DNA from: Flagellimonas beolgyonensis
GTDB taxonomy: Bacteria; Bacteroidota; Bacteroidia; Flavobacteriales; Flavobacteriaceae
Reading direction: 5' to 3'
DNA length: 64,000 nt
NCBI RefSeq assembly: GCF_003992615.1
Contig: NZ_RZMY01000018.1
Span: forward strand, 62,001-126,000
Part shown: piece after piece, positions 19,770 through 29,827 of the stretch
How positions within the stretch are numbered: position 1 is the stretch's first letter
Layout of the letters: every line of letters starts with the position of its first letter
The notes under the pieces: generated by a model
Database searches by the model: none
What the model was told of the DNA's origin: nothing
Seen by the model: only the letters and a program-made list of their open reading frames with translations
Position numbers and translations under genes: made by a program

Positions 19770-20486
19770 ATGGGACAGAAGACCAATCCAATAGGAAATC
19801 GCTTAGGAATTATCAGAGGATGGGAATCCAACTGGTACGGAGGAAACGATTACGGCGATAAGCTGGCTGAAGACGATAAGATCAGAAAATATGTACACGC
19901 TCGTTTGGCAAAAGCCAGCGTGTCAAGGGTAATCATTGAGAGAACCTTAAAATTGATCACCATTACCATTACCACGGCCCGTCCTGGTATCATCATCGGT
20001 AAAGGTGGACAAGAGGTGGATAAACTTAAGGAAGAGCTTAAGAAAATCACCAACAAAGAGGTTCAGATCAATATCCACGAAATAAAAAGACCTGAATTGG
20101 ATGCCAATTTGGTTGCTGCAAGTGTAGCACGTCAAATTGAAAGCCGAATTTCATACCGTAGAGCCATTAAAATGGCGATTGCAGCTGCAATGCGTATGAA
20201 TGCAGAAGGTATCAAAATACAGATATCAGGTCGTTTGAACGGTGCTGAAATGGCACGTTCAGAATCTTACAAAGAAGGAAGGATTCCATTGTCCACTTTC
20301 CGTGCCGATGTTGACTATGCCTTGCACGAAGCCCACACTACCTACGGTAGATTGGGAATCAAGGTATGGATCATGAAGGGTGAGGTTTATGGTAAAAGAG
20401 AGCTTTCCCCATTGGTAGGATTGAGCAAGAGTCAAGCAAAAGGCGGTAAACAAGAAGGTGGCAAAAAACCACGCCGTAGAAAGTAA
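19770..20486 (+). CDS. rpsC: 30S ribosomal protein S3 (uS3)
   Basis: A 238-residue S3 at the mRNA entry site, with helicase-linked role. The KH domain GXXG loop reads [16 protein letters not shown]. The C-terminal tail is Lys/Gly-rich ([15 protein letters not shown]). It lies between rplV and rplP as in other S10 clusters. Confidence 0.98.
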   Translation: MGQKTNPIGNRLGIIRGWESNWYGGNDYGDKLAEDDKIRKYVHARLAKASVSRVIIERTLKLITITITTARPGIIIGKGGQEVDKLKEELKKITNKEVQINIHEIKRPELDANLVAASVARQIESRISYRRAIKMAIAAAMRMNAEGIKIQISGRLNGAEMARSESYKEGRIPLSTFRADVDYALHEAHTTYGRLGIKVWIMKGEVYGKRELSPLVGLSKSQAKGGKQEGGKKPRRRK

Positions 20487-20505
20487 TAAGATAAAGTAAG
20501 GTAAG

Positions 20506-20925
20506 ATGTTACAGCCAAAAAGAACAAAGTTTCGTAAAGCCCAGAAAGGGCGTATGAAAGGAATTTCGCAAAGAGGTCACCAACTTTCCAATGGAATGTT
20601 CGGTATCAAATCTTTGGATTCCCACTTCATCACTGCCCGCCAAATTGAGGCTGCACGTATCGCTGCGACAAGATACATGAAGAGACAAGGTCAATTGTGG
20701 ATCAAGATATTCCCGGACAAGCCCATCACCAAAAAACCGCTTGAGGTTCGTATGGGTAAAGGTAAGGGTGCTCCTGAATACTGGGTGGCCATCGTTAAAC
20801 CAGGACGTATTATGTTCGAGGTTGCCGGTGTGCCCATGGATATCGCCAAGGAAGCCTTGAGGCTTGCGGCCCAAAAGTTGCCTGTTAAGACTAAGTTTGT
20901 GGTAGCAAGGGATTATTCCGCCTAA
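20506..20925 (+). CDS. rplP: 50S ribosomal protein L16 (uL16)
   Basis: A 139-residue L16 near the A-site tRNA. It starts [19 protein letters not shown] and has the [18 protein letters not shown] signature, followed by the KLPVKTKFV region. Neighbours are rpsC and rpmC, 19 nt on each side. Confidence 0.98.
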   Translation: MLQPKRTKFRKAQKGRMKGISQRGHQLSNGMFGIKSLDSHFITARQIEAARIAATRYMKRQGQLWIKIFPDKPITKKPLEVRMGKGKGAPEYWVAIVKPGRIMFEVAGVPMDIAKEALRLAAQKLPVKTKFVVARDYSA

Positions 20926-20944
20926 TTTTTAATTGAGGATTAAG

Positions 20945-21136
20945 ATGAGACAATCAGAGATAAAAGAACTTTCAATTGAAGAGCTAAAGGAGAAGTTGGC
21001 CGAGTTCAAAAAACAACACGCCGACCTTAAAATGGCTCACGCCGTTACTCCATTGGAAAATCCTTTACAGATCAGAAAAACTAGAAGGACGGTAGCAAGA
21101 CTTGCAACTGAATTAACTAAAAGGGAATTACAATAA
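20945..21136 (+). CDS. rpmC: 50S ribosomal protein L29 (uL29)
   Basis: A 63-residue L29 made of two helices, near the tunnel exit. The start at ATG 20945 gives the normal [14 protein letters not shown]; an in-frame TTG at 20933 would add four residues and is not preferred. Confidence 0.96.
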   Translation: MRQSEIKELSIEELKEKLAEFKKQHADLKMAHAVTPLENPLQIRKTRRTVARLATELTKRELQ

Positions 21137-21149
21137 TTGGTTCTGCCTT

Positions 21150-21407
21150 ATGGAAAACAGAAATTTAAGAAAAGAAAGAATAGGCGTTGTTACCAGCAAC
21201 AAAATGGAGAAATCAATTGTGGTTTCTGAGGTAAAACGAGTAAAACACCCCATGTACGGGAAATTCGTTTTGAAGACCAAGAAATATGTTGCCCACGACG
21301 AAAAGAACGATTGCAACGAAGGCGATACCGTTAAAATAATGGAAACCAGACCTATGAGCAAAACCAAATGCTGGAGGTTGGTAGAAATCCTAGAAAGAGC
21401 TAAATAA
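21150..21407 (+). CDS. rpsQ: 30S ribosomal protein S17 (uS17)
   Basis: An 85-residue S17, an OB-fold primary binder of 16S rRNA. The core [17 protein letters not shown] and KHPMYGKFV segments are diagnostic, as is [16 protein letters not shown]. It ends 2 nt before rplN. Confidence 0.98.
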   Translation: MENRNLRKERIGVVTSNKMEKSIVVSEVKRVKHPMYGKFVLKTKKYVAHDEKNDCNEGDTVKIMETRPMSKTKCWRLVEILERAK

Positions 21408-21409
21408 TT

Positions 21410-21778
21410 ATGGTACAGCAAGAATCAAGATTAAGGGTTGCGGACAATACTGGTGCAAAAGAAGTTTTGACCATCCGCGTACTGGGAGGAACAAAGAGAA
21501 GGTATGCTTCCTTGGGTGACAAGATCGTTGTTACCGTAAAAGAGGCTACCCCCAACGGTACTGTAAAGAAAGGTTCTGTTTCGACTGCAGTTGTGGTTCG
21601 TACAAAGAAAGAGGTAAGAAGACCAGATGGCTCTTACATCCGTTTTGACGACAACGCATGTGTTTTGTTGAACCCTGCCGGTGAAATGAGAGGTACCCGT
21701 GTATTCGGACCTGTTGCCAGGGAGCTTAGGGACAGACAGTTCATGAAGATTGTTTCATTGGCACCTGAAGTGCTGTAA
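21410..21778 (+). CDS. rplN: 50S ribosomal protein L14 (uL14)
   Basis: A 122-residue L14 at the subunit interface. It starts [18 protein letters not shown] and contains [18 protein letters not shown] and [14 protein letters not shown]. It opens the spc-type group directly after rpsQ. Confidence 0.98.
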   Translation: MVQQESRLRVADNTGAKEVLTIRVLGGTKRRYASLGDKIVVTVKEATPNGTVKKGSVSTAVVVRTKKEVRRPDGSYIRFDDNACVLLNPAGEMRGTRVFGPVARELRDRQFMKIVSLAPEVL

Positions 21779-21794
21779 AAGAAATATCAGAGAG

Positions 21795-22106
21795 ATGAAG
21801 TTGAAAATAAAAACAGGGGATACGGTCAAAGTCATTGCGGGAGACCACAAAGGCAGCGAAGGAAAAGTACTTCAGGTAGACCGTGAGAAGAACAAAGCCA
21901 TCGTGGAAGGCATCAACATGGTGTCCAAACACGAAAAGCCAAGTGCTAAGAACCCTCAAGGAGGCATAACAAAGAAGGAAGCACCTATGCACATCTCCAA
22001 CCTTGCATTGATCGATCCAAAATCAGGTGATGCCACCAGAGTTGGATACGAAGTAAGGGATGGGAAGAAAGTTAGGGTTTCCAAAAAATCCAATGAAGTA
22101 ATTTAG
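21795..22106 (+). CDS. rplX: 50S ribosomal protein L24 (uL24)
   Basis: A 103-residue L24 with a KOW motif ([28 protein letters not shown]). The ATG at 21795 gives the normal [11 protein letters not shown] start; the frame is open upstream into rplN but that part is not coding. It ends 2 nt before rplE. Confidence 0.97.
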   Translation: MKLKIKTGDTVKVIAGDHKGSEGKVLQVDREKNKAIVEGINMVSKHEKPSAKNPQGGITKKEAPMHISNLALIDPKSGDATRVGYEVRDGKKVRVSKKSNEVI

Positions 22107-22108
22107 TC

Positions 22109-22660
22109 ATGAGCTACATTCCAAGATTAAAGCAAGAATACAAGGAGCGTGTGATCAAGGCGCTTACCGAAGAATTTGGTTACCAGAACGTAATGCAGGT
22201 GCCCAAATTGCAAAAAATAGTGGTTAGCCGTGGTGTAGGTGCTGCAGTATCCGATAAAAAACTTATCGACCATGCAGTGGACGAGTTGACCATGATCACC
22301 GGTCAAAAAGCGGTTGCCACCCTATCCAAAAAGGACGTTGCTACCTTTAAATTGAGAAAGGGAATGCCAATCGGTGCCAAAGTGACCTTGAGAGGAGAGC
22401 GTATGTACGAATTTTTGGATCGTTTGATCACTTCTGCCCTTCCAAGGGTACGTGATTTCCAAGGTGTAAAAGCTACCGGTTTCGACGGTAGGGGAAATTA
22501 CAACTTGGGTGTTACCGAGCAGATCATTTTTCCAGAGATCAATATAGACAGGATCAACAGAATCAACGGTATGGATATCACATTCGTTACCTCTGCTGAA
22601 ACTGATAAAGAAGCAAAATCGTTGTTAACCGAATTGGGAGTACCCTTTAAAAAGAACTAG
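22109..22660 (+). CDS. rplE: 50S ribosomal protein L5 (uL5)
   Basis: A 183-residue L5, the binder of 5S rRNA and P-site tRNA. Motifs include [58 protein letters not shown] and [17 protein letters not shown]. One base separates it from rpsN. Confidence 0.98.
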   Translation: MSYIPRLKQEYKERVIKALTEEFGYQNVMQVPKLQKIVVSRGVGAAVSDKKLIDHAVDELTMITGQKAVATLSKKDVATFKLRKGMPIGAKVTLRGERMYEFLDRLITSALPRVRDFQGVKATGFDGRGNYNLGVTEQIIFPEINIDRINRINGMDITFVTSAETDKEAKSLLTELGVPFKKN

Positions 22661-22661
22661 T

Positions 22662-22931
22662 ATGGCCAAGGAATCAATGAAAGCCCGTGAAAGAAAAAGG
22701 GCAAAAATGGTTGCAAAATATGCCGAGAAAAGAAAAGCGCTAAAAGAAGCTGGGGACTACGAAGCCCTTCAAAAGCTTCCCAAAAATGCCTCTCCGGTAC
22801 GTATGCGCAACCGTTGCAAATTGACCGGGAGACCAAGAGGGTACATGAGAACCTTCGGTATATCCAGAGTTACTTTCAGGGAAATGGCCAACCAAGGTCT
22901 TATCCCAGGAGTTAAAAAGGCAAGTTGGTAA
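22662..22931 (+). CDS. rpsN: 30S ribosomal protein S14 (uS14), zinc-free type
   Basis: An 89-residue S14 with the [30 protein letters not shown] signature. It is the longer, C-minus form: only one cysteine remains, so the CxxC-CxxC zinc site of the short form is absent. It lies between rplE and rpsH as in other spc operons. Confidence 0.98.
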   Translation: MAKESMKARERKRAKMVAKYAEKRKALKEAGDYEALQKLPKNASPVRMRNRCKLTGRPRGYMRTFGISRVTFREMANQGLIPGVKKASW

Positions 22932-22949
22932 TTTAGATAAAGAAAAGAA

Positions 22950-23348
22950 ATGCTTACAGATCCAATTTCAGATTATTTGACCAGAATCAGAAATGCCAGC
23001 AAGGCAGGTCATAGGGTAGTGGATATTCCCGCTTCCAATCTTAAGAAACAGATTACCAAAATATTGTTCGATCAAGGATATATTTTGAGCTACAAGTTCG
23101 AGGACGACCAAGTTCAGGGTAACATCAAGATTGCCCTTAAGTACGATAAGTTCACCAAAGAACCCATTATCAAAAAATTGCAGCGGGTAAGTAAGCCTGG
23201 TTTGCGCAAGTATTCCGGTTCTGAAGAACTACCAAGGGTCTTGAACGGTTTGGGTATTGCCATCGTGTCCACTTCACATGGAGTGATGACCAGCAAGCAA
23301 GCCAAGCAAGAGAATGTAGGTGGTGAAGTATTGTGCTACGTATATTAA
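22950..23348 (+). CDS. rpsH: 30S ribosomal protein S8 (uS8)
   Basis: A 132-residue S8. It begins MLTDPISDYLTRIRNASKAGH and ends with the conserved GIAIVSTSHGVMTSKQAKQENVGGEVLCYVY. In E. coli S8 represses the spc operon; whether it does here is unknown. Confidence 0.98.
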   Translation: MLTDPISDYLTRIRNASKAGHRVVDIPASNLKKQITKILFDQGYILSYKFEDDQVQGNIKIALKYDKFTKEPIIKKLQRVSKPGLRKYSGSEELPRVLNGLGIAIVSTSHGVMTSKQAKQENVGGEVLCYVY

Positions 23349-23367
23349 TTGAGAAAAGAGAAAAAAA

Positions 23368-23910
23368 ATGTCAAGAATAGGTAACAATCCAATTGCAATT
23401 CCTGAGGGTGTCACTGTAGAGGTGAAGGATGCTGTTGTAACCGTAAAAGGTAAAATGGGAGAGCTTACTCAGGAGTTTTCAGATGTTGACGTAAAGGTTG
23501 AAGATGGCAATGTTATGGTAGCAAGGCCTTCCGATTCCAAGGAGCACAAAGCAAAACACGGTCTATACCGAGCTCTAGTGTCCAATATGATCAAAGGAGT
23601 ATCACAAGGTTGGACCAAAGAATTGGAATTGGTAGGGGTAGGATATAGAGCCAGCAACCAAGGTCAGAAATTGGACTTGGCCCTAGGTTTCTCCCACAAT
23701 ATCATTATGGATATCGCTCCCGAGGTAAAAATCGAGACCGTATCAGAAAAAGGGAAAAACCCGATTGTAAAACTAACATCACACGACAAGCAATTGGTAG
23801 GACAAGTTGCCGCCAAGATCCGCTCTTTCCGTAAGCCAGAGCCTTACAAAGGAAAAGGTATCAAGTTTGTGGGTGAAATACTAAGAAGAAAAGCAGGTAA
23901 ATCAGCTTAA
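23368..23910 (+). CDS. rplF: 50S ribosomal protein L6 (uL6)
   Basis: A 180-residue L6 with two similar domains. It starts [15 protein letters not shown] and ends with [24 protein letters not shown], the family signature near the GTPase-associated region. Confidence 0.98.
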   Translation: MSRIGNNPIAIPEGVTVEVKDAVVTVKGKMGELTQEFSDVDVKVEDGNVMVARPSDSKEHKAKHGLYRALVSNMIKGVSQGWTKELELVGVGYRASNQGQKLDLALGFSHNIIMDIAPEVKIETVSEKGKNPIVKLTSHDKQLVGQVAAKIRSFRKPEPYKGKGIKFVGEILRRKAGKSA

Positions 23911-23921
23911 TAATTAAGACT

Positions 23922-24275
23922 ATGGGATTATCTAAGACTGAAAGAAAACAACGCATCCGAAGAAGAATACGCAAAGTATCCTTCGGAACTGAAGCAAGAC
24001 CAAGATTGTCTGTTTTCAGGAGCAATAAAGAAATATATGCCCAATTGATCGATGACAACAAGGGGGTTACCCTGGCCGCTGCATCATCCAGAGACAAGGA
24101 TGTTGATGCCAAAGGGACCAAATCCGAGGTTGCCACCCAAGTGGGCAAGGCCATAGCGGAAAAGGCCCTTAAGCTTGGTATTGAGGCCGTGGCATTCGAT
24201 AGGGGAGGAAACCTATATCACGGAAGAGTAAAATCATTGGCTGAAGGAGCTAGGGAAGCCGGACTTAAATTCTAA
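23922..24275 (+). CDS. rplR: 50S ribosomal protein L18 (uL18)
   Basis: A 117-residue L18 that binds 5S rRNA. Diagnostic parts are [20 protein letters not shown] and the C-terminal [27 protein letters not shown]. It is 6 nt from rpsE. Confidence 0.98.
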   Translation: MGLSKTERKQRIRRRIRKVSFGTEARPRLSVFRSNKEIYAQLIDDNKGVTLAAASSRDKDVDAKGTKSEVATQVGKAIAEKALKLGIEAVAFDRGGNLYHGRVKSLAEGAREAGLKF

Positions 24276-24281
24276 GAAACT

Positions 24282-24806
24282 ATGTACCAGAATTACAAAA
24301 ACGTAGAGATAGTAAAGCCAGGTGGACTGGAGTTGAAAGACCGTTTGGTTGGAGTACAACGAGTTACCAAGGTAACAAAAGGTGGTAGAGCCTTTGGTTT
24401 TTCAGCCATTGTTGTTGTTGGTGATGAAAACGGTGTTGTTGGACATGGTTTGGGTAAATCCAAAGAAGTTGCCACTGCCATCGCAAAGGCCATCGAGGAT
24501 GCCAAGAAGAATTTGGTACGTATTCCTTTGAACAAAGGAACCCTTCCACACGAACAAAAAGGAAAATTTGGAGGTGCCAGGGTTTATATCCAGCCAGCTT
24601 CACACGGTACCGGAGTAATCGCTGGTGGTGCTGTTAGGGCGGTATTGGAAGCCGTAGGTGTGCACGATGTATTGTCGAAGTCACAAGGTTCTTCCAACCC
24701 TCACAACGTGGTAAAAGCAACTTTCGATGCCCTTTTGCAATTGAGAAGCGCGGATACCGTAGCAAAACAAAGAGGAGTTTCTTTGGAAAAAGTCTTTAAA
24801 GGATAA
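24282..24806 (+). CDS. rpsE: 30S ribosomal protein S5 (uS5)
   Basis: A 174-residue S5 with the double-stranded-RNA-binding-like domain ([37 protein letters not shown]) and the C-terminal domain ([38 protein letters not shown]). S5 shapes the mRNA entry channel and decoding accuracy. Confidence 0.98.
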   Translation: MYQNYKNVEIVKPGGLELKDRLVGVQRVTKVTKGGRAFGFSAIVVVGDENGVVGHGLGKSKEVATAIAKAIEDAKKNLVRIPLNKGTLPHEQKGKFGGARVYIQPASHGTGVIAGGAVRAVLEAVGVHDVLSKSQGSSNPHNVVKATFDALLQLRSADTVAKQRGVSLEKVFKG

Positions 24807-24818
24807 ACAAAGGATAGT

Positions 24819-24998
24819 ATGTCAAAGATTAAGGTAAAACAGGAAAAGAGTGCCATCAAAAGGCCAGAGAACCAAAAAAGAACATTGGAGGCACTTGGAT
24901 TGCGTAAAATCGGACAGGTTGTTGAGCATGATGCAACACCCAGTATCCTTGGAATGATTAGTAAGGTAAAACACTTGGTTTCCACCGAGGAAGCTTAA
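24819..24998 (+). CDS. rpmD: 50S ribosomal protein L30 (uL30)
   Basis: A short gene of 59 codons read directly from the sequence: [20 protein letters not shown], then [20 protein letters not shown] and a short C-terminal part ending HLVSTEEA. The segment [21 protein letters not shown] is typical of L30. It sits 12 nt after rpsE and 14 nt before rplO, exactly where L30 is expected. Confidence 0.96.
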   Translation: MSKIKVKQEKSAIKRPENQKRTLEALGLRKIGQVVEHDATPSILGMISKVKHLVSTEEA

Positions 24999-25012
24999 AA
25001 TATTACAAGCAA

Positions 25013-25465
25013 ATGGATCTAAGTAATCTAAAACCAGCGGAAGGCGCTGTGCACAAAGAAGGAAAACGTGTTGGTAGAGGTGAAGGCTCTGGTAAAGGGG
25101 GCACCGCCGCTCGTGGACACAAAGGAGCCAAGTCTAGATCTGGATATTCCAAGAAAATTGGATTTGAAGGTGGTCAGATGCCATTGCAAAGACGTGTTCC
25201 CAAGTTTGGTTTCAACAATATCAACCGTAAGGAGTACCGTGGTATCAACTTGGGCAAATTACAGGAGTTGGTGGACAAAGGTGCCGTTAAGGGAGAAGTT
25301 ACCTTGGAACACCTTCAGGCCAACGGTTTGGCACACAAAAATGATTTGGTGAAGATTTTGGGCGATGGCGAATTGAAGGCATCCCTAAAAGTATCGGTTC
25401 ATAAATTTACTGCTTCCGCAAAAGCTGCCATCGAAGCTGCTGGAGGTGAGGCAATAAGTTTATAA
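25013..25465 (+). CDS. rplO: 50S ribosomal protein L15 (uL15)
   Basis: A 150-residue L15 with the Gly-rich extended N-terminus ([24 protein letters not shown]) that threads through 23S rRNA, and [18 protein letters not shown]. It precedes secY by 12 nt. Confidence 0.98.
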   Translation: MDLSNLKPAEGAVHKEGKRVGRGEGSGKGGTAARGHKGAKSRSGYSKKIGFEGGQMPLQRRVPKFGFNNINRKEYRGINLGKLQELVDKGAVKGEVTLEHLQANGLAHKNDLVKILGDGELKASLKVSVHKFTASAKAAIEAAGGEAISL

Positions 25466-25477
25466 GGATTTTACAGC

Positions 25478-26821
25478 ATGAAGAAATTTATTGAGACCAT
25501 ATCAAATATCTGGAAAATTGAGGAGCTGAGACAACGCATCATCCTTACCCTTGGGCTACTGTTGGTTTACCGATTTGGCGCCCAAATTGTGCTTCCAGGT
25601 ATTGATACATCCCAATTGGCCGAATTGTCCTCCAACACGGAGCAAGGTATTTTGGGAATATTGAATGCCTTTACAGGGGGTGCTTTTGCAAATGCCTCTG
25701 TTTTTGCATTGGGTATCATGCCCTATATCTCCGCTTCCATTGTGGTCCAGTTGATGGGAATTGCCATTCCTTATCTTCAAAAACTGCAAAAAGAAGGAGA
25801 GAGCGGTAGAAAGACCATCAATCAGATTACCCGTTGGTTAACCATCGGTATCTGTATTGTACAAGCCCCTGCCTATTTATATGGATTGGGTGCTTTGGGT
25901 GTTCCAGACAGCGCATTTGTGTTGGGCAAAGGAATGGATTTCATCATACCTGCCGTGATCATCTTGGTAACGGGGTGTGTATTTGCCATGTGGTTGGGTG
26001 AGAAAATCACCGATAAGGGTATCGGAAACGGTATTTCCTTGTTGATCATGATCGGTATCATCGCTAGAATGCCTCAGGTATTCGCCCAAGAATTTGTTTC
26101 AAGGACTACCAACAACACAGGTGGTATCATGTTCATGTTGATCGAAGTAATTGTTTGGTTCTTGGTGATTTTGGCCAGTGTGTATTTGACCATGGCCGTA
26201 CGACAAGTACCTGTGCAATATGCAAGAAGAACTGCTTCCGGTGGTTATGAAAAGAACATCATGGGAGCTAGGCAATATATTCCGTTGAAGTTGAATGCTT
26301 CCGGGGTAATGCCCATCATTTTCGCACAAGCAATCATGTTTGCGCCCGGTTTGTTGGGTAGAACGTTCAACAATACAGCGGTAGGTCAGTGGATGGAGGT
26401 TCAGTTCCAAGATATTTTTGGTTTGGCCTACAACATTTTGTTCGCAGTATTGATCATCATTTTTACCTACTTCTATACAGCGATCACCGTGCCTACCAAT
26501 AAAATGGCCGATGATTTGAAAAGAAGTGGTGGTTTTATCCCTGGTATTCGTCCAGGTAAGGAAACCGGTGACTTTTTGGATAAGATCATGTCCTTGATCA
26601 CCTTCCCAGGTTCCATATTCTTGGCCCTTTTGGCAGTGCTGCCAGCAGTAGTGGTCAAGTTGATGGACGTGCAGGCAGGTTGGGCATTGTTTTATGGTGG
26701 CACCTCCCTATTGATCATGGTAGGTGTGGCCATCGATACGGTACAGCAAGTAAATTCTTATTTGTTGAACAGGCATTATGACGGCTTGATGAAAACCGGC
26801 AAAAACAGAAAAGTAGCATAA
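25478..26821 (+). CDS. secY: Protein translocase subunit SecY
   Basis: A 447-residue channel subunit of the Sec translocon in the inner membrane, with ten hydrophobic segments. Visible landmarks are the plug region near LPGIDTSQLAELSS, the GVMPIIFAQAIM segment of TM7, and the cytoplasmic loop GGFIPGIRPGKETGDFLD. It is the last gene of the spc group and leads into infA after 3 nt. Confidence 0.98.
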   Translation: MKKFIETISNIWKIEELRQRIILTLGLLLVYRFGAQIVLPGIDTSQLAELSSNTEQGILGILNAFTGGAFANASVFALGIMPYISASIVVQLMGIAIPYLQKLQKEGESGRKTINQITRWLTIGICIVQAPAYLYGLGALGVPDSAFVLGKGMDFIIPAVIILVTGCVFAMWLGEKITDKGIGNGISLLIMIGIIARMPQVFAQEFVSRTTNNTGGIMFMLIEVIVWFLVILASVYLTMAVRQVPVQYARRTASGGYEKNIMGARQYIPLKLNASGVMPIIFAQAIMFAPGLLGRTFNNTAVGQWMEVQFQDIFGLAYNILFAVLIIIFTYFYTAITVPTNKMADDLKRSGGFIPGIRPGKETGDFLDKIMSLITFPGSIFLALLAVLPAVVVKLMDVQAGWALFYGGTSLLIMVGVAIDTVQQVNSYLLNRHYDGLMKTGKNRKVA

Positions 26822-26824
26822 TTT

Positions 26825-27040
26825 ATGGCAAAGCAGCCAGCAATAGAACAAGACGGGACTATTATTGAAGCATTGTCAAATGCAATGTTCAGGGTAGAAT
26901 TGGAAAACGGACACGTGGTAACCGCGCATATCTCCGGAAAAATGAGGATGCACTACATCAAATTGCTTCCTGGGGATAAAGTGAAGTTGGAAATGAGCCC
27001 ATACGATTTAACAAAAGCAAGAATTACTTATAGATACTAG
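26825..27040 (+). CDS. infA: Translation initiation factor IF-1
   Basis: A 71-residue OB-fold protein that blocks the A site during initiation. The core reads [43 protein letters not shown]. It lies between secY and rpmJ, the usual place in Bacteroidota. Confidence 0.98.
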   Translation: MAKQPAIEQDGTIIEALSNAMFRVELENGHVVTAHISGKMRMHYIKLLPGDKVKLEMSPYDLTKARITYRY

Positions 27041-27044
27041 TTAC

Positions 27045-27161
27045 ATGAAGGTAAGAGCATCAATAAAGAAGAGAAGTGCCGACTGCAAAATTGTACGCAG
27101 AAAGGGCAGATTGTACGTAATCAACAAAAAGAATCCTAGATTTAAACAAAGACAAGGGTAA
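27045..27161 (+). CDS. rpmJ: 50S ribosomal protein L36 (bL36), zinc-free type
   Basis: A 38-codon gene read directly from the sequence: it starts [20 protein letters not shown] and continues [18 protein letters not shown]. Compared with the zinc form (C-x2-C...C...H) only one Cys remains, so it is a C-minus L36. It is 4 nt after infA and 2 nt before rpsM. Confidence 0.97.
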   Translation: MKVRASIKKRSADCKIVRRKGRLYVINKKNPRFKQRQG

Positions 27162-27163
27162 TT

Positions 27164-27538
27164 ATGGCAAGAATTGCAGGTGTAGATATACCTAAACAAA
27201 AGCGTGGCGTTATTTCACTTACCTATATCTTCGGAGTGGGTAAAAGTAGGGCGCAAGAGATTTTGAAGACCGCCCAGGTAAGCGAGGATACCAAGGTTTC
27301 CGATTGGACCGATGATGAAATCGGAAGAATCCGTGACGCTGTTGGGGCTTATACCATTGAAGGAGAACTTCGCTCAGAGACCCAAATGAACATCAAGCGT
27401 TTGATGGACATAGGTTGTTACCGAGGAATCCGTCACAGAGCTGGTTTACCACTTAGGGGTCAACGTACCAAGAACAACTCTAGGACCAGAAAAGGAAAAA
27501 GAAAAACAGTTGCCAACAAGAAAAAAGCAACTAAATAA
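27164..27538 (+). CDS. rpsM: 30S ribosomal protein S13 (uS13)
   Basis: A 124-residue S13 of the 30S head. It starts [26 protein letters not shown] and ends with the basic [28 protein letters not shown] tail that contacts tRNA. A 101-nt spacer with a long imperfect inverted repeat follows. Confidence 0.98.
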   Translation: MARIAGVDIPKQKRGVISLTYIFGVGKSRAQEILKTAQVSEDTKVSDWTDDEIGRIRDAVGAYTIEGELRSETQMNIKRLMDIGCYRGIRHRAGLPLRGQRTKNNSRTRKGKRKTVANKKKATK

Positions 27539-27546
27539 TAAGAACA

Positions 27547-27626
27547 TAGTCATTAGTATTTAGACGTTAGAAGAATCTGTTTGAAATGTAAAAGTCTAGG
27601 ATTCCAATAACTAAGAGCTAACACTA
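27547..27626 (+). repeat. Imperfect inverted repeat built from TTAG/CTAA units, rpsM-rpsK spacer
   Basis: The left arm (27547-27577) carries TTAG at roughly 8-10-nt steps and ends GAATC. The right arm (27600-27626) begins GATTC and carries TAAC/CTAA units that pair with them. The gap is 22 nt. The arms could form a long imperfect hairpin within the polycistronic mRNA. Confidence 0.6.
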
Positions 27627-27639
27627 GAAACTAAAAAAT

Positions 27640-28035
27640 ATGGCAAAAGCAAGTACAAAAACCGCAGCTAAAAAGCGCAAAGTAATCGTAGAGTCTACGG
27701 GCGAGGCGCACGTAGTTGCATCTTTCAACAATATCATCATTTCCCTTACCAACAAAAAGGGTGATGTGATCTCTTGGTCATCCGCTGGTAAAATGGGATT
27801 CCGTGGTTCCAAAAAGAACACGCCCTATGCGGCCCAGGTCGCGGCAGAGGATTGTGCAAAAGTGGCACACGAAGCTGGATTGAGAAAAGTGAAGGTATAC
27901 GTTAAGGGACCAGGTAACGGTAGGGAATCTGCTATCCGTTCCATCCACAATGCTGGGATCGAGGTAACCGAGATCGTAGACGTTACCCCACTTCCACACA
28001 ACGGATGTAGACCTCCAAAAAGAAGACGAGTTTAA
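27640..28035 (+). CDS. rpsK: 30S ribosomal protein S11 (uS11)
   Basis: A 131-residue S11 of the 30S platform. The core [43 protein letters not shown] and the C-terminal [27 protein letters not shown] tail (here [14 protein letters not shown]) are diagnostic. It is followed by a 110-nt spacer. Confidence 0.98.
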   Translation: MAKASTKTAAKKRKVIVESTGEAHVVASFNNIIISLTNKKGDVISWSSAGKMGFRGSKKNTPYAAQVAAEDCAKVAHEAGLRKVKVYVKGPGNGRESAIRSIHNAGIEVTEIVDVTPLPHNGCRPPKRRRV

Positions 28036-28145
28036 TTATCAATTATTGTTTAACGGGCCCCCTAAAAAGGGTCTTCACAGAAGGTGCAGTTAGATTATCG
28101 AAGGATAAGCCTTAATTCATAATCGCATTTTCAAATTTAAAGAAG
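28036..28145 (+). other. Spacer between rpsK and rpsD with a small GC-rich hairpin
   Basis: This 110-nt gap is long for the cluster. GGGCCC at about 28055-28060 can pair with the GGGTC at about 28069-28073 (one wobble). The rest is AT-rich. Since S4 is the usual autoregulator of the alpha operon, this is a place where an S4-binding leader might lie, but no known S4-leader shape was recognised. Confidence 0.35.
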
Positions 28146-28751
28146 ATGGCAAGATATACAGGACCAAAAACAAAGATCGCCAGAAAGTTCGGCGAAGCAA
28201 TTTTCGGAGACGACAAGTCTTTTGAAAAGAAAAATTACCCTCCAGGACAACACGGCAACAACAGACGCCGTGGCAAAAAATCGGAATACGCAATCCAGTT
28301 GATGGAAAAGCAAAAAGCCAAATATACCTACGGTATTTTGGAGCGTCAGTTCCGTAACTTGTTTACCGAGGCCAAAAGAAAAGAAGGAGTAACCGGTGAA
28401 GTGTTGCTTCAATTGTGCGAATCCCGTTTGGACAACGTGGTCTACAGAATGGGTATCTCCACATCAAGGAGAGGTGCACGCCAGTTGGTATCGCACCGTC
28501 ACATTACCGTTAATGGTGAGGTAGTGAACATTCCATCATACAAACTAAAGCCAGGTGATGTGGTAGGTGTTAGGGAAAAATCCAAATCCGTACCATCCAT
28601 CGTTGATTCTTTGGCTGCAAATAGTGCTGTTTACGAATGGATTACCTGGAATTCTGAAAAGAAAGAAGGAACCTTCGTTACCGTGCCAGAAAGACTTCAG
28701 ATCCCTGAGAACATCAAGGAGCAACTGATCGTCGAATTATACTCTAAATAA
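28146..28751 (+). CDS. rpsD: 30S ribosomal protein S4 (uS4)
   Basis: A 201-residue S4, a primary 16S rRNA binder. The N-terminal part ([20 protein letters not shown]) lacks the four-Cys zinc site of the C-plus form. The S4 RNA-binding domain is [33 protein letters not shown]. It lies directly before rpoA. Confidence 0.98.
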   Translation: MARYTGPKTKIARKFGEAIFGDDKSFEKKNYPPGQHGNNRRRGKKSEYAIQLMEKQKAKYTYGILERQFRNLFTEAKRKEGVTGEVLLQLCESRLDNVVYRMGISTSRRGARQLVSHRHITVNGEVVNIPSYKLKPGDVVGVREKSKSVPSIVDSLAANSAVYEWITWNSEKKEGTFVTVPERLQIPENIKEQLIVELYSK

Positions 28752-28772
28752 GAATTCAACATTAATCCAATT

Positions 28773-29765
28773 ATGGCATTACTTAATTTTCAGAAGCCCG
28801 ATAAAGTTATAATGATAGATTCAACAGATTTCGAAGGGAAATTTGAATTTCGCCCTTTGGAACCTGGCTATGGATTAACAGTTGGGAATGCGCTGAGAAG
28901 GGTATTGCTTTCCTCTTTGGAAGGTTTCGCCATCACTTCTGTGCGCATAGATGGAGTTGAACATGAATTTTCTGTTATCCCAGGCGTTGTTGAAGACGTA
29001 ACTGAGATCATATTGAACTTGAAACAAGTTCGTTTCAAAAGACAGATTGATGATGTTGAGAGCGAGACTGTTTCCATTTCCGTTAGCGGGAAGGAACAGA
29101 TGACCGCTGGTGATTTCCAAAAGTTCATTTCAGGGTACCAAGTATTGAATCCTGATTTGGTGATCTGCAACATGGATCCCAAAGTGAGCATCAACATGGA
29201 AATCGTTATCGAGAAAGGACGTGGTTATGTTCCTGCCGAGGAAAACAAAAAATCCAATGCTCCCCTTGGAAGCATTGCGGTCGATTCTGTGTACACTCCG
29301 GTTAAGAACGTAAAATATAGCATCGAAAACTATAGGGTTGAGCAAAAGACCGATTACGAAAAATTGGTTTTTGAAATCATCACCGATGGTTCCATCCACC
29401 CTAAAGATGCTTTGACCGAAGCTGCTAAAGTTTTGATCCATCACTTTATGTTGTTCTCCGATGAGCGCATCACCCTTGAGGCTGATGAAATCGCCCAGAC
29501 CGAGACCTACGATGAGGAATCATTGCACATGCGTCAGTTGTTGAAGACCAAATTGGTGGACATGGACTTGTCCGTAAGGGCATTGAACTGTTTGAAAGCT
29601 GCCGAAGTGGATACTTTGGGAGATTTGGTTTCCTTCAACAAGAACGATTTGATGAAGTTCAGAAACTTTGGTAAAAAATCCTTGACCGAATTGGAAGAGT
29701 TGGTGATCAACAAAGGCCTTCAGTTTGGAATGGATTTGAGCAAATACAAATTAGATAAAGATTAA
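28773..29765 (+). CDS. rpoA: DNA-directed RNA polymerase alpha subunit
   Basis: A 330-residue alpha subunit. The N-terminal dimerisation domain ([36 protein letters not shown]) and the C-terminal domain with its helix-hairpin-helix ([41 protein letters not shown]) are both complete. It sits between rpsD and rplQ as in most bacteria. Confidence 0.98.
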   Translation: MALLNFQKPDKVIMIDSTDFEGKFEFRPLEPGYGLTVGNALRRVLLSSLEGFAITSVRIDGVEHEFSVIPGVVEDVTEIILNLKQVRFKRQIDDVESETVSISVSGKEQMTAGDFQKFISGYQVLNPDLVICNMDPKVSINMEIVIEKGRGYVPAEENKKSNAPLGSIAVDSVYTPVKNVKYSIENYRVEQKTDYEKLVFEIITDGSIHPKDALTEAAKVLIHHFMLFSDERITLEADEIAQTETYDEESLHMRQLLKTKLVDMDLSVRALNCLKAAEVDTLGDLVSFNKNDLMKFRNFGKKSLTELEELVINKGLQFGMDLSKYKLDKD

Positions 29766-29767
29766 CC

Positions 29768-29816
29768 ATCATATTTTGCTCTCCCGGTTCAAAAAGGGAT
29801 TTGGTAGCAAGATGAT
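29768..29816 (+). other. Stem-loop in the rpoA-rplQ spacer
   Basis: ATCAT (29768-29772) and TGCT (29777-29780) pair with AGCA (29806-29809) and ATGAT (29812-29816), leaving an interior loop; inside, CCC and GGG can form a second short stem. No T run follows, so it is not an intrinsic terminator. It ends 11 nt before the rplQ start and could affect L17 translation or mark an RNA processing site. Confidence 0.45.
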
Positions 29817-29827
29817 AAATTAGAAAA

